Shown here in pieces: positions 33,060-40,863 of a stretch of 64,000 bases of DNA (positions within the stretch are counted from its first letter, which is position 1; every line of letters starts with the position of its first letter). Origin of the DNA: Elizabethkingia occulta. Its GTDB lineage: Bacteria; Bacteroidota; Bacteroidia; Flavobacteriales; Weeksellaceae. The stretch covers positions 310,001-374,000 of the forward strand of contig NZ_MAHX01000021.1 in NCBI RefSeq assembly GCF_002023715.1, in the 5' to 3' direction. The notes under the pieces are model-generated. The model was not told the origin of the DNA. It saw only the letters and a list, made by a program, of their open reading frames with translations, and searched no databases. The position numbers were made by a program, and so were the translations under genes.

Positions 33060-34235
33060 ATGAAAAAGAGTCTGCTGTCTCTTGCTTTAGGAGGACTAGG
33101 AATAGGGATTACCGAATTTACCATTATGGGAATGTTGCCCGACGTGGCAAGAGACCTTAGTATTTCTATACCACAGGCGGGTTATCTTATAACTGCCTAT
33201 GCACTTGGAGTAGTAGTGGGTGCTCCGCTTTTGGTTGTGGGAATGAATAAGTTTTCACCTACCAAAACCTTAATTCTGTTAATGATTTTATTTACAGTAT
33301 TTAATGGATTGTCTATCATAGCCCCGGATTATGAACTTTTAATGGTTTCCAGATTTATTTCCGGATTACCACACGGAGCCTTTTTCGGAGTAGGATCAGT
33401 TGTGGCCAGCCGTTTGGCGGACAAAGGAAAAGAAGCTCAGGCTGTAGCAACAATGTTTTCCGGACTAACAGTAGCCAATCTTTTGGGAGTTCCACTGGGA
33501 ACATATATAGGACATCATTTTTCATGGCGTTATACTTTTCTGCTTATTGCTATTATTGGATTACTTACAATACTGGCTCTAAAATTATGGATGCCAAAAA
33601 CGGAAGCCAGAAAAAGCAAACAGAACCCTTGGAAAGACTTTTCTATTTTCCGTAGCAGCAATGTATGGTTTATGGTGCTTATCTTTTCTGTAGCTCCTGG
33701 AGCACTTTTCGCCTGGATTAGTTACATCGCTCCGTTGATGAGTGACGTATCCGGAATCGCAGAGCAACATCTTCCTTATGTTATGGTTTTGGCAGGACTT
33801 GGAATGTTTGTAGGTAACCTTATAGGCGGAAAACTGACAGATGCCTTTTCTCCTTCAGTTATCGTTATTGCAGTGCTTGTATTTCAGATTGTATGTATGA
33901 TGACTATTTATTACACAGCGACTAATGCCTGGGCATCCCTTGTAATGACTTTCCTTACCGGAGTTACCACTTTTGCACTTGTACCTTCACTTACATTATT
34001 ATTACTGAATTCAGTAAAAAGCGATGCAGAAATGCTGGTAGCCTCTTTAGGCCCTGCCTGTTTCAATATAGCAAATGCTTTGGGCGCTTTTCTTGGAGGT
34101 GTGCCTATAGAAAAAGGTTATGGCTACACATCTCCGGTACTGGTAGGAGCAGCGATGGCAGCAGTCGGGATCGTAATATCTCTACTATATCTAAGAAGAA
34201 ATAAAAAACAAAAATATGCTGTTGAAGCATGTTAA
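33060..34235 (+). CDS. MFS transporter (AraJ/DHA1-type)
   Basis: A 391-residue major-facilitator protein with 12 transmembrane helices in two six-helix halves. ITEFTIMGMLPDVARDLSIS in the first helix is typical of the AraJ/sugar-efflux DHA1 group, and VSRFISGLPHGAFFGVGSVVAS is the corresponding motif B/C region. It probably exports a small compound by proton antiport. It is the first gene of the cluster divergent from LysR, 35 bases upstream of the ene reductase gene. The exported substrate is unknown. Confidence 0.92.
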   Translation: MKKSLLSLALGGLGIGITEFTIMGMLPDVARDLSISIPQAGYLITAYALGVVVGAPLLVVGMNKFSPTKTLILLMILFTVFNGLSIIAPDYELLMVSRFISGLPHGAFFGVGSVVASRLADKGKEAQAVATMFSGLTVANLLGVPLGTYIGHHFSWRYTFLLIAIIGLLTILALKLWMPKTEARKSKQNPWKDFSIFRSSNVWFMVLIFSVAPGALFAWISYIAPLMSDVSGIAEQHLPYVMVLAGLGMFVGNLIGGKLTDAFSPSVIVIAVLVFQIVCMMTIYYTATNAWASLVMTFLTGVTTFALVPSLTLLLLNSVKSDAEMLVASLGPACFNIANALGAFLGGVPIEKGYGYTSPVLVGAAMAAVGIVISLLYLRRNKKQKYAVEAC

Positions 34236-34269
34236 TCATAAGATTATTAATTCATAAAATATTATCATC

Positions 34270-35370
34270 ATGAACACTAACATCTTTGAAGAAGTAACTA
34301 AAGGTTCATTACAATTAAAAAACAGAATTGCAATGGCTCCTATGACCAGAGCCAGAAATGAAGACGGAATTCCAAAAGATTTTAATGCAGAATATTACGC
34401 ACAAAGAACAGGTGCAGGCCTTATTATTACTGAAGGAACAGCGATCTCATCTACTTCAAAAGGAGTACTTCATATTCCTGGATTATATACCACCGAACAA
34501 ACTGAAGGCTGGAAGCTTGTAACCAGTGCTGTCCACGGAAAAGGAAGCAAAATATATACACAGCTATGGCACGTAGGAAGAGTTTCACACGTTTCTAATC
34601 AGCCGGATAGACAAGCTCCGGTAGCACCATCGGATATTCAGGCCGCAAATTCCAATGCCTGGGGTTATGATGAAAACGGAAAAGAAGGCTTTGTGATTAG
34701 TTCTAAACCACGGGCTCTGGAAACAAATGAAGTAAAACAAATAGTTCAGGATTTTGCTACTGCAGCTCAAAATGCTATAAAGGCAGGCTTTGATGGTGTT
34801 GAGCTTCACGGGGCAAATGGCTACCTTATTGAGCAGTTCCTGAATCCGTTCATCAACAACCGTACAGATGAATATGGTGGAAGTATCGAAAACAGATCCC
34901 GCTTTTTACTAGAAGCTATAGATGCCAGTATTGAAGCAATAGGTGCAGATAAAGTTGCGATTCGTCTAACGCCATATGGAGGCCTGCATGAACTTCCACA
35001 ATATGAGGAAATAGAAGAGACTTATCACTATCTAGCAACAGAACTTTCCAAAAGGAATATATCATATATCCATATCATGGATCAGAAATCAAGAGGAAGT
35101 TTTGCTTTACCTGAAGGCTTTATGGAACGTTTCCGTAATTGGTACGATGGTGTCATTATTCTTGCTGGTGGAATGACAAAAGAAAAATCTCAGGAACTTC
35201 TGGATGCCGGAATTATTGATATCGCTGCATTTGGAGAAGACTTTATCGCTAACCCTGATCTAGTGGAACGCTTAAAAAATAACTGGCCGCTAACACCCCC
35301 AAAAAGAGAACTGCATTATGGTCTTACCATGGAAGGCTATCTTGATTGGGAAGTATATAACAAAAATTAA
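34270..35370 (+). CDS. Old yellow enzyme family ene-reductase (NADH:flavin oxidoreductase)
   Basis: A 366-residue FMN-dependent ene-reductase. Family features include IAMAPMTRARN at the FMN site, TEGTAIS, QLWHVGRVSH with the substrate-binding region, and HGANGYLIEQFLNPFINNRTDEYGGSIENR (shown in parts) as the signature. It reduces activated C=C bonds of enals, enones, quinones or nitro compounds with NAD(P)H. Gene order with an aldo/keto reductase and exporter suggests detoxification of reactive carbonyls. Cytoplasmic. Confidence 0.93.
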   Translation: MNTNIFEEVTKGSLQLKNRIAMAPMTRARNEDGIPKDFNAEYYAQRTGAGLIITEGTAISSTSKGVLHIPGLYTTEQTEGWKLVTSAVHGKGSKIYTQLWHVGRVSHVSNQPDRQAPVAPSDIQAANSNAWGYDENGKEGFVISSKPRALETNEVKQIVQDFATAAQNAIKAGFDGVELHGANGYLIEQFLNPFINNRTDEYGGSIENRSRFLLEAIDASIEAIGADKVAIRLTPYGGLHELPQYEEIEETYHYLATELSKRNISYIHIMDQKSRGSFALPEGFMERFRNWYDGVIILAGGMTKEKSQELLDAGIIDIAAFGEDFIANPDLVERLKNNWPLTPPKRELHYGLTMEGYLDWEVYNKN

Positions 35371-35400
35371 TCAGAATAATAATATAATTGAAATAAAAAA

Positions 35401-36384
35401 ATGGAATTCAGAAAATTAGGAAATACAGATTTGGAATTATCAGCAATTACTTATGGAGCATTCGCTATTGGTGGTAACATGTGGGGAGGTAACGAGAAAA
35501 AAGACTCGATAGAATCTGTAAGAGCATCAATTGACAATGGTGTAACAACTTTAGATACAGCTCCTTTTTACGGTTTCGGACTTAGTGAAGAAATGATTGG
35601 TGAAGCTATTAAAGGTTACGACAGAAGCAAAATTCAGTTATTGACTAAATTCGGATTGGTATGGGATGGTAGCAACCAGGGAAAAGGAGAGTTTTTCTTC
35701 GATGCTGAGGAAGCCGGAAAAACAATTCCTGTATACAAATATGCTTCTAAAGCCAGTGTAATTAAAGAAGTAGAGGATAGCTTAAAGCGTTTGCAGACTG
35801 ATTACATCGATTTGTTACAGATTCACTGGCCAGATGCTACAACTCCGATTTCGGAAACAATGGAAGCTTTAGAAATCTTATTACAACAAGGTAAAATACG
35901 CGCTGCCGGAGTTAGCAACTATAGTGTAGAACAGGTTGCAGAAGCTCGTCAAAGTCTGAATATTGCCAGCAACCAGATTGGTTACAGTATGCTAAACCGT
36001 GGTGTTGAAAATGACCTGGTACCATACGCATTGGAAAACGATCTTGGAATTATTGTTTACAGCCCAATGGAAAGAGGATTGTTGACAGGAAAATATTTTA
36101 AAGATGGTAAACTGAAAGATAATGACCACAGAAATGGTTACTTTCAGCAGTTTGATCTTGAAAAAGTGAAAACATTCCTGGAAACTATTACTCCGATTGC
36201 TGAAGATAAAAATTCAACACTTTCTCAGTTGGTATTGCGTTGGACAAGTCTGCAACCTGCAATTACAGTAGTCCTGGCAGGAGCAAGAAATGCTGAACAA
36301 GCTGCAGCAAATGCTAAGGCAATGGATATTAATCTTACTGCTGAAGAATTAGCATTTATCAATACTGAACTTTCTAAAATCTAA
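35401..36384 (+). CDS. Aldo/keto reductase
   Basis: A 327-residue (beta/alpha)8 aldo/keto reductase. The catalytic tetrad is represented by Asp in TLDTAPFYG with Tyr, Lys in LLTKFGLVWDG and His in LLQIHWPDAT. The C-terminal cofactor segment (PAITVVLAGARNAEQAAAN) resembles the YajO/YdbC-type groups. It reduces aldehydes or ketones with NADPH. It lies 30 bases downstream of the ene reductase and probably shares its transcript. Confidence 0.93.
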   Translation: MEFRKLGNTDLELSAITYGAFAIGGNMWGGNEKKDSIESVRASIDNGVTTLDTAPFYGFGLSEEMIGEAIKGYDRSKIQLLTKFGLVWDGSNQGKGEFFFDAEEAGKTIPVYKYASKASVIKEVEDSLKRLQTDYIDLLQIHWPDATTPISETMEALEILLQQGKIRAAGVSNYSVEQVAEARQSLNIASNQIGYSMLNRGVENDLVPYALENDLGIIVYSPMERGLLTGKYFKDGKLKDNDHRNGYFQQFDLEKVKTFLETITPIAEDKNSTLSQLVLRWTSLQPAITVVLAGARNAEQAAANAKAMDINLTAEELAFINTELSKI

Positions 36385-36390
36385 AAAAGA

Positions 36391-36445
36391 TGGACATAGC
36401 ATATACTCCAGAACTGCGATAAGGAGGAGTATATGCTAAGTTCCA
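36391..36445 (+). other. Long intergenic hairpin with embedded AAGGAGG and mini-ORF
   Basis: TAGCATATACTCC (36397-36409) and GGAGTATATGCTA (36426-36438) are perfect 13-base complements, extended by TGGA/TCCA (36391-36394, 36442-36445) after an internal bulge. There is no T run, so it is not a simple terminator. The loop side contains AAGGAGG (36421-36427), and an ATG at 36432 opens a six-codon frame (MLSSIH) ending in TAG at 36450-36452, just before the cyclase start. Confidence 0.6.
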
Positions 36446-36471
36446 TTCATTAGAAACATAAAGATATACAA

Positions 36472-37446
36472 ATGAAAAAAAATATAATTAGCAAATTATT
36501 GCTATCCGGAATGCTTATATCAGGAGTTTCCGGTATATATGCCCAAAACAAAACATTAATAGATCCTAAAGATACCAGCTGGTATACTTCGCCTTATGGA
36601 AAAGGAGATGAAATAGGAGCTGCTAATCTGATGACACCAGAACTGGTTTTACAATCAGTAAAGCTGGTGAAGAAAGGTAAAACACTTCCTTTAGCTGTTC
36701 CGGTTGACAAGGATTTGCCAGCCTTCCGCCACCGTAGTTTTAATCTTTATAATATCCAGCCGGGAGAGCAAGGAGGAAAGACATTAGGCCCAAACAAGTT
36801 TAGTTTTAATGATGAGCTTGTAAATGCCTGGACTGGTGTTGGTACACAGCTAAATGGTATTGGCCATATTGGTATCGATAACGTGTATTACAACGGAAAC
36901 AAAGCAACAGACTTTGTAACTGTAGAAGGCGTAAAAAAATTGGGTGTGGAAAAAGTTCCGCCAATGGTTACCCGTGCCGTAGTATTGGATATGACAACAT
37001 ATTACGGAAAAGATATTGTTCCGGGAGGGACTGAATTTACTTTAGCAGATATTCAGGCAGTTCTTAAAAAAGAAGAATTAAGCCTTAAAAAAGGAGATGT
37101 AGTATTATTTAACACAGGTTGGTTGGAGTTGATCGGAAAAGATAATAATCAATTTCTGGAAACAGAACCCGGAATAGGAATGGAAGCTGCACAATGGCTG
37201 GCCGACCAGGGAATTATTGCTTTTGGAGGTGATACCTGGGCATCCGAAGTTTATCCTAATCCTAAAAGTAAAGAAGAGTTTCCTATTAACCAGTTTATGT
37301 TGGCTAAAAGAGGAATCTATAATCTTGAACTAATAGATACAAGATCTTTAGTTAAAGAAAAAGTTTGGGAATTCCTGTTCGTATTAGGACAACCTTTGTA
37401 TGTAGGGTCTACCCAGGTAAATGTTAATCCGGTTGCTATTTACTAA
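36472..37446 (+). CDS. Secreted cyclase family protein (kynurenine formamidase-like, PF04199)
   Basis: A 324-residue protein with a signal peptide (MKKNIISKLLLSGMLISGVSGIYAQ). The mature part has the cyclase/amidohydrolase pattern DEIGAANLMTPE, then GVGTQLNGIGHIG, where the family motif HxGTHxDxPxH is represented by T-Q-x-N-x-x-x-H, and later DVVLFNTGW and AFGGDT. Members hydrolyse cyclic amides or esters in a metal-dependent way, but the altered motif makes the exact chemistry uncertain. It is the last gene of the LysR-divergent cluster and the only exported member. Confidence 0.85.
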   Translation: MKKNIISKLLLSGMLISGVSGIYAQNKTLIDPKDTSWYTSPYGKGDEIGAANLMTPELVLQSVKLVKKGKTLPLAVPVDKDLPAFRHRSFNLYNIQPGEQGGKTLGPNKFSFNDELVNAWTGVGTQLNGIGHIGIDNVYYNGNKATDFVTVEGVKKLGVEKVPPMVTRAVVLDMTTYYGKDIVPGGTEFTLADIQAVLKKEELSLKKGDVVLFNTGWLELIGKDNNQFLETEPGIGMEAAQWLADQGIIAFGGDTWASEVYPNPKSKEEFPINQFMLAKRGIYNLELIDTRSLVKEKVWEFLFVLGQPLYVGSTQVNVNPVAIY

Positions 37447-37492
37447 TAAAAACTTTCTTAAATTGAATGTATAATTGTAGAAAGACAGCTAA

Positions 37493-37530
37493 AAAACAAA
37501 CCTCTCATTTTTTAGTGAGAGGTTTGTTTT
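37493..37530. terminator. Bidirectional terminator after the cyclase gene
   Basis: AAAACAAACCTCTCA (37493-37507) and its exact reverse complement (37516-37530) form a 15-bp stem with an 8-base loop; T runs are present on both strands. It lies between convergent genes. Confidence 0.92.
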
Positions 37531-37555
37531 CTTATAGAGCTATACATAATAATTG

Positions 37556-38023
37556 TTATTTGAAAGCCTCTTTTAGTTTTCTATGTCTGTTTCTTTTCAT
37601 CGTTTCTACCTTTACATGCCGGAAAGGTTTGATTACTTTCTTTGTTGCTTTTAATGAACGCAGGTATATGCTTATTAATAATGAAATACACGCTGCTGTA
37701 CCCAGTACTCCGCCAAAGCCGTTGAACTCCTTACTAATGTTGTAATAGATAATAGTAAAGACAATTGGGGCGATGAACAGATTGAAATTTTTATAATGCT
37801 TTCTGGAGGTAATCATCCCGATGAAGGTAGAGCCTATCACCAAAAAAGGGATGTCCCGTGGTATATCGTAGTGTAAAAAGCTTTCGTTAATCTGATATAT
37901 TCCACCGATGATAAGAGCTAAAAGACTGGATGATTTTATAGCTCCCAGCTTTAGATAGCGGTTCAGATAAAAAGTAAGCCAGCTGCCTGTTATAACAATA
38001 AGGATGTGAAGAATAAGTGGCAT
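37556..38023 (-). CDS. Multi-pass membrane protein, member 2 of a tandem similar pair
   Basis: A 155-residue protein with about five hydrophobic helices and a basic C-terminal tail (RNRHRKLKEAFK). I do not recognise the family. Its segments LGAIKSSSLLALIIGGI, VIGSTFIGM and FNGFGGVLGTA match, in the same order, IGFNTVFSAGLVGFVGSLL, YCGAFVGM and FHGIGGKLGTLA of the upstream protein. Its start overlaps the upstream stop by one base (TAATG), so the two are translationally coupled and probably form one complex. Inner membrane. Confidence 0.75.
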   Translation of the reverse strand: MPLILHILIVITGSWLTFYLNRYLKLGAIKSSSLLALIIGGIYQINESFLHYDIPRDIPFLVIGSTFIGMITSRKHYKNFNLFIAPIVFTIIYYNISKEFNGFGGVLGTAACISLLISIYLRSLKATKKVIKPFRHVKVETMKRNRHRKLKEAFK

Positions 38024-38598
38024 TACATGAAAAATTTAAAAATGATATAAGAGTACATAACACCCATAAAAGCCAGTGTACCCAATTTTCCGCCAATTCC
38101 GTGAAAGAGGTGTTGTGTGAATGCATAAAAGACAGCTGTGAAGAAAGTAGCTGTAAACAAATAGTAATAACCAAATTCCAGTTTGCTCATCCCTACAAAG
38201 GCACCACAATAAATTGCGATAGGCCAGTTTTTGGAGGATCTGAATTTCTTTATTTTTGGAAGCAGGCTTCCGACAAAGCCTACAAGTCCGGCAGAAAATA
38301 CAGTGTTGAATCCAATATTGTGTTGCAGAAAGTAAGTGGTAAAGCTACCGGCTAAAAAGAAAAGAAAAAGCTCATAATGGAGCTCTTTCTCATGTTCTAT
38401 ATGTAGTCTCTGTGGCTTTCGGTATCCAAAAAACAGAATAACAGCCATCAGGATAAATACCACTACAAACCAGGTATTAATATTCTTTTCTTTTACAATA
38501 GCAATAACAAAGTACAGCTGTGCCAAAATGAAAAGGAATAATAAAATACGGGGTATAAGTTTGTACAAATCTTTTTTTTTTGCAAAATTACCACTCAA
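38023..38598 (-). CDS. Multi-pass membrane protein, member 1 of a tandem similar pair; start uncertain
   Basis: Up to 191 residues with six hydrophobic helices. The second half (residues ~85-190) resembles the downstream protein, sharing GAFVGM and FxGxGGxLGT. The start is unclear: no ATG is in frame, the upstream limit given is a TTG at 38596-38598, and a tract of ten A lies inside the first codons (minus strand, 38572-38581). A promoter-like TAATTTTG (minus, 38583-38590) precedes the tract, favouring a TTG at 38566-38568, which would start YKLIPRILLFLFIL. It follows the nitrilase gene by 20 bases. Family not recognised. Confidence 0.7.
   Translation of the reverse strand: MSGNFAKKKDLYKLIPRILLFLFILAQLYFVIAIVKEKNINTWFVVVFILMAVILFFGYRKPQRLHIEHEKELHYELFLFFLAGSFTTYFLQHNIGFNTVFSAGLVGFVGSLLPKIKKFRSSKNWPIAIYCGAFVGMSKLEFGYYYLFTATFFTAVFYAFTQHLFHGIGGKLGTLAFMGVMYSYIIFKFFM
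38572..38581 (-). repeat. A10 homopolymer tract at the 5' end of a membrane-protein gene
   Basis: Ten consecutive T on the plus strand (A on the sense strand), placed in the first codons or leader of the gene ending at 38023, immediately after a TAATTTTG promoter-like element at 38583-38590 (minus). Such tracts are prone to slippage. Confidence 0.7.
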
Positions 38599-38618
38599 AA
38601 AACAAAAATAAAAATTTG

Positions 38619-39575
38619 TTACTCAGAATCTTTATGAAGCCAGACAACTTTCTGTTCAGGTTGGTGTACCTGTCCGATAATATCACGATATAGATCCGGT
38701 CTTCTGGCTTTTCGGTAACGATAGCCGCCCGCCATTTTCAATTTTTCTTTTGTGAGTATAGATGATACGAAGCTGTCTTCAAAAGTTTGACATTCATTCA
38801 GAATATCACCAAAAGGGTCAATAATCATGGAGCATCCATTTTTAAGTTGATCATCGTCCATGCCGATAGGATTGGAGAAAACGACATAAATCCCGTTATC
38901 ATAAGCACGGGCCGGAAGCCACTTCATTAACCAGTCTCTTCCCTTCATTCCATTAAACTCTAGCCGGAGTGATGTCGGGTCATTCTCTCTGTTTTCCCAA
39001 AGCTCAGGATCTACGAAGCCTGCTCCGGGTCGGGAAGATGGTGTACACATGGTTACATGTGGCATAAAGATTATTTCAGCACCCAATAGGGTGGTTGCTC
39101 TGACATTTTCAATAATATTGTTGTCATAACAGATGAGTATACCACATTTCCATCCTTTTATTTCAAATATGCAATATGCGGTTCCCTGATTCAGATGTGG
39201 ATTAATAAAAGGATGCAGCTTTCTGTACTTGGCAACGAGACCAGTTTTATCTACGCATACATAGGCTTTGTAAAGATTGTTATGCTCATCTTTTTCAAAA
39301 AGTCCCGCAAGAACAACAATGTTGTTTTCTGCAGCTATCTGTTGTAATCTAAGTACACTTTCGCCCTGAGGAATTCTTTCTGCAAGTTCCAGCATTTGTT
39401 CTTTCGTGAGCTTTCGGGCAAAAGTATAACCTGTAATAGAGCATTCGTGAAATGCAATAACATCCGATCCTTCTTTGGCAGCCTGCTTAGCGAGTTTTTC
39501 AATAACTGAGAGGTTGTACTCTTTATCACCACTTTTATGCTCGAACTGAGCAGTAGATATTTTTATTTTGTCCAT
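38619..39575 (-). CDS. Nitrilase superfamily carbon-nitrogen hydrolase
   Basis: A 318-residue cytoplasmic hydrolase with the nitrilase catalytic triad Glu44 (AFHECSITGY), Lys119 (AKYRKLHPF) and Cys149 (GILICYDNNI). It cleaves carbon-nitrogen bonds of amides or carbamoyl compounds. The insertion CTPSSRPGAGFVDPELW and MKWLPARAYDNGIYVVFSNPIG distinguish it from short omega-amidase forms. Substrate unknown. It lies upstream of the membrane-protein pair on the same strand and downstream of a divergently unrelated AraC gene; the 67-base gap to the AraC gene suggests separate transcription. Confidence 0.92.
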   Translation of the reverse strand: MDKIKISTAQFEHKSGDKEYNLSVIEKLAKQAAKEGSDVIAFHECSITGYTFARKLTKEQMLELAERIPQGESVLRLQQIAAENNIVVLAGLFEKDEHNNLYKAYVCVDKTGLVAKYRKLHPFINPHLNQGTAYCIFEIKGWKCGILICYDNNIIENVRATTLLGAEIIFMPHVTMCTPSSRPGAGFVDPELWENRENDPTSLRLEFNGMKGRDWLMKWLPARAYDNGIYVVFSNPIGMDDDQLKNGCSMIIDPFGDILNECQTFEDSFVSSILTKEKLKMAGGYRYRKARRPDLYRDIIGQVHQPEQKVVWLHKDSE

Positions 39576-39642
39576 TTTATCTTTGATTTAACGGAAACAA
39601 AATTATAAGCCTCTAAAATTTAAAAATTGTACAAAACCGACA

Positions 39643-40449
39643 TTATGGTTTTATGATGTTCAGGAAATTGGTGGCGAGCTTTTGGGTTTTATCTGCGTAT
39701 TGTTTGGGAGTTATCCCGGTATGCTTTTTAAATTCACGGATCAGATGCGACTGATCGGAATAATGAGCACTATAGCCCAATGAAGTCAGAGATGAAGAAG
39801 TATCCGGATGGCTTAGGAGTTTTAGAAAACGGTGCAATCGTATAATGTTGGAAAATGCCTTGGGAGATATACCAATATGCTCTTTGAATATTCTTTCAAT
39901 ATGCCGTTCCGAATAACCGGAGCGTTTTACAAGATTACTAATAGTTCCAGATCCTTTGTCTTTATACAGAATATCCATAAGACTTACAGGTATACTATTA
40001 TCCTTTGTTATGCCGGTGGTATAAGTTTTCAGGAAAAATAAATTTAGAAGTTGTATTTGTTTTTCATGACTTTTAGATTCGGACAGTGCTTCTGTAAGGA
40101 AGTCTATATCTGGGAAAATATGACTGGCATCTGTAATTTGGTTTTTCATTTCATACGCCGGAATACCTGTCAGCTGTTTCATGCCTAAAGGACTAAATAC
40201 AACAATGATAAAAGAAAATCCGGAGTTGGTATACAGATCCCGGAAGTCACTAATCTGACCATATAAAAAAGAGGTTGGAAGCTGAGCTTTATTACTTAGA
40301 TCCGTCGTTAGACCTCCCTGAAGTGAAAATACAATTCCTGTACTGCCGTCGGTAAACAAACGCAGTATTCCCGTTAACTGTTGTGTACTCTCCAGAAAGA
40401 GATAGTGTCGGATAAAAGGTCGCAGATATTGATCCGGAAGGAATTGCAT
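39643..40449 (-). CDS. AraC family transcriptional regulator
   Basis: A 268-residue regulator. The N-terminal half (MQFLPDQYLRPFIRHYLFLES) is the DUF6597-type sensor of Bacteroidota AraC proteins. The C-terminal double helix-turn-helix spans ~165-260: LVKRSGYSERHIERIFKEHIGISPKAFSNIIR (in parts) and SLGYSAHYSDQSHLIREFKKHTGITPKQYA. Ligand and targets are unknown; the adjacent nitrilase and membrane pair on the same strand are candidates. No obvious operator was seen. Confidence 0.9.
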   Translation of the reverse strand: MQFLPDQYLRPFIRHYLFLESTQQLTGILRLFTDGSTGIVFSLQGGLTTDLSNKAQLPTSFLYGQISDFRDLYTNSGFSFIIVVFSPLGMKQLTGIPAYEMKNQITDASHIFPDIDFLTEALSESKSHEKQIQLLNLFFLKTYTTGITKDNSIPVSLMDILYKDKGSGTISNLVKRSGYSERHIERIFKEHIGISPKAFSNIIRLHRFLKLLSHPDTSSSLTSLGYSAHYSDQSHLIREFKKHTGITPKQYADKTQKLATNFLNIIKP

Positions 40450-40557
40450 AATGCAAATTTAAAAAGGAGTTTTAATTAACAGCTTCCTTTTGGAAACTTT
40501 TATCTCTATTTATAGTTTTTATAATAGCTTTAGTTAAGAGAAAATAAAGGATTAGGT

Positions 40558-40824
40558 TCAAATTTCGGAGAGATAGATAAAATATACCTCGAGATAGCGT
40601 TCCTCCGGAATATCTGACTTTTTGATGCATCTGTTTTTATACAGATCAGGCTCCTCTGGAGCATCTTTCTGATTTCTCATGATGATAGTATAAAGTATAG
40701 TTTGCCATAATGGATGAGAAACTCCGTTAGGAGCTTTATCTCTAGAGATTATAATTATAAATGTTTCGAATCCAAAATAAACAGGAAAATCATAGCATAA
40801 AAAAACATCATAGGTTTCTAAAAC
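40558..40824 (-). pseudogene. Open frame without a start codon: possible gene remnant
   Basis: On the minus strand a frame of 88 codons runs from 40824 to a TGA at 40558-40560. It reads FPVYFGFETFI, SRDKAPNGVSHPLWQTILY, RNQKDAPEEPDLYKNRCIKK and PEERYLEVYF, a charge distribution like real protein. It lacks a start codon for the first half (first internal ATG leaves about 42 residues), and its 5' end runs into palindromic repeat D. It may be the tail of a gene cut by the repeat, or a chance open frame. No family recognised. Confidence 0.35.
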
Positions 40825-40835
40825 CTATGATGTTT
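40803..40835. repeat. Palindromic repeat copy D (15-bp perfect arms); terminator-like on the minus strand
   Basis: AAACATCATAGGTTT (40803-40817) and AAACCTATGATGTTT (40821-40835) are perfect complements around CTA. On the minus strand it ends in a run of seven T and sits 29 bases past the GH125 stop, so it can act as that gene's terminator. Core shared with copies at 11164 and 22104. Confidence 0.82.
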
Positions 40836-40863
40836 GTATATTGAATAGTTTATCGAGATACAA

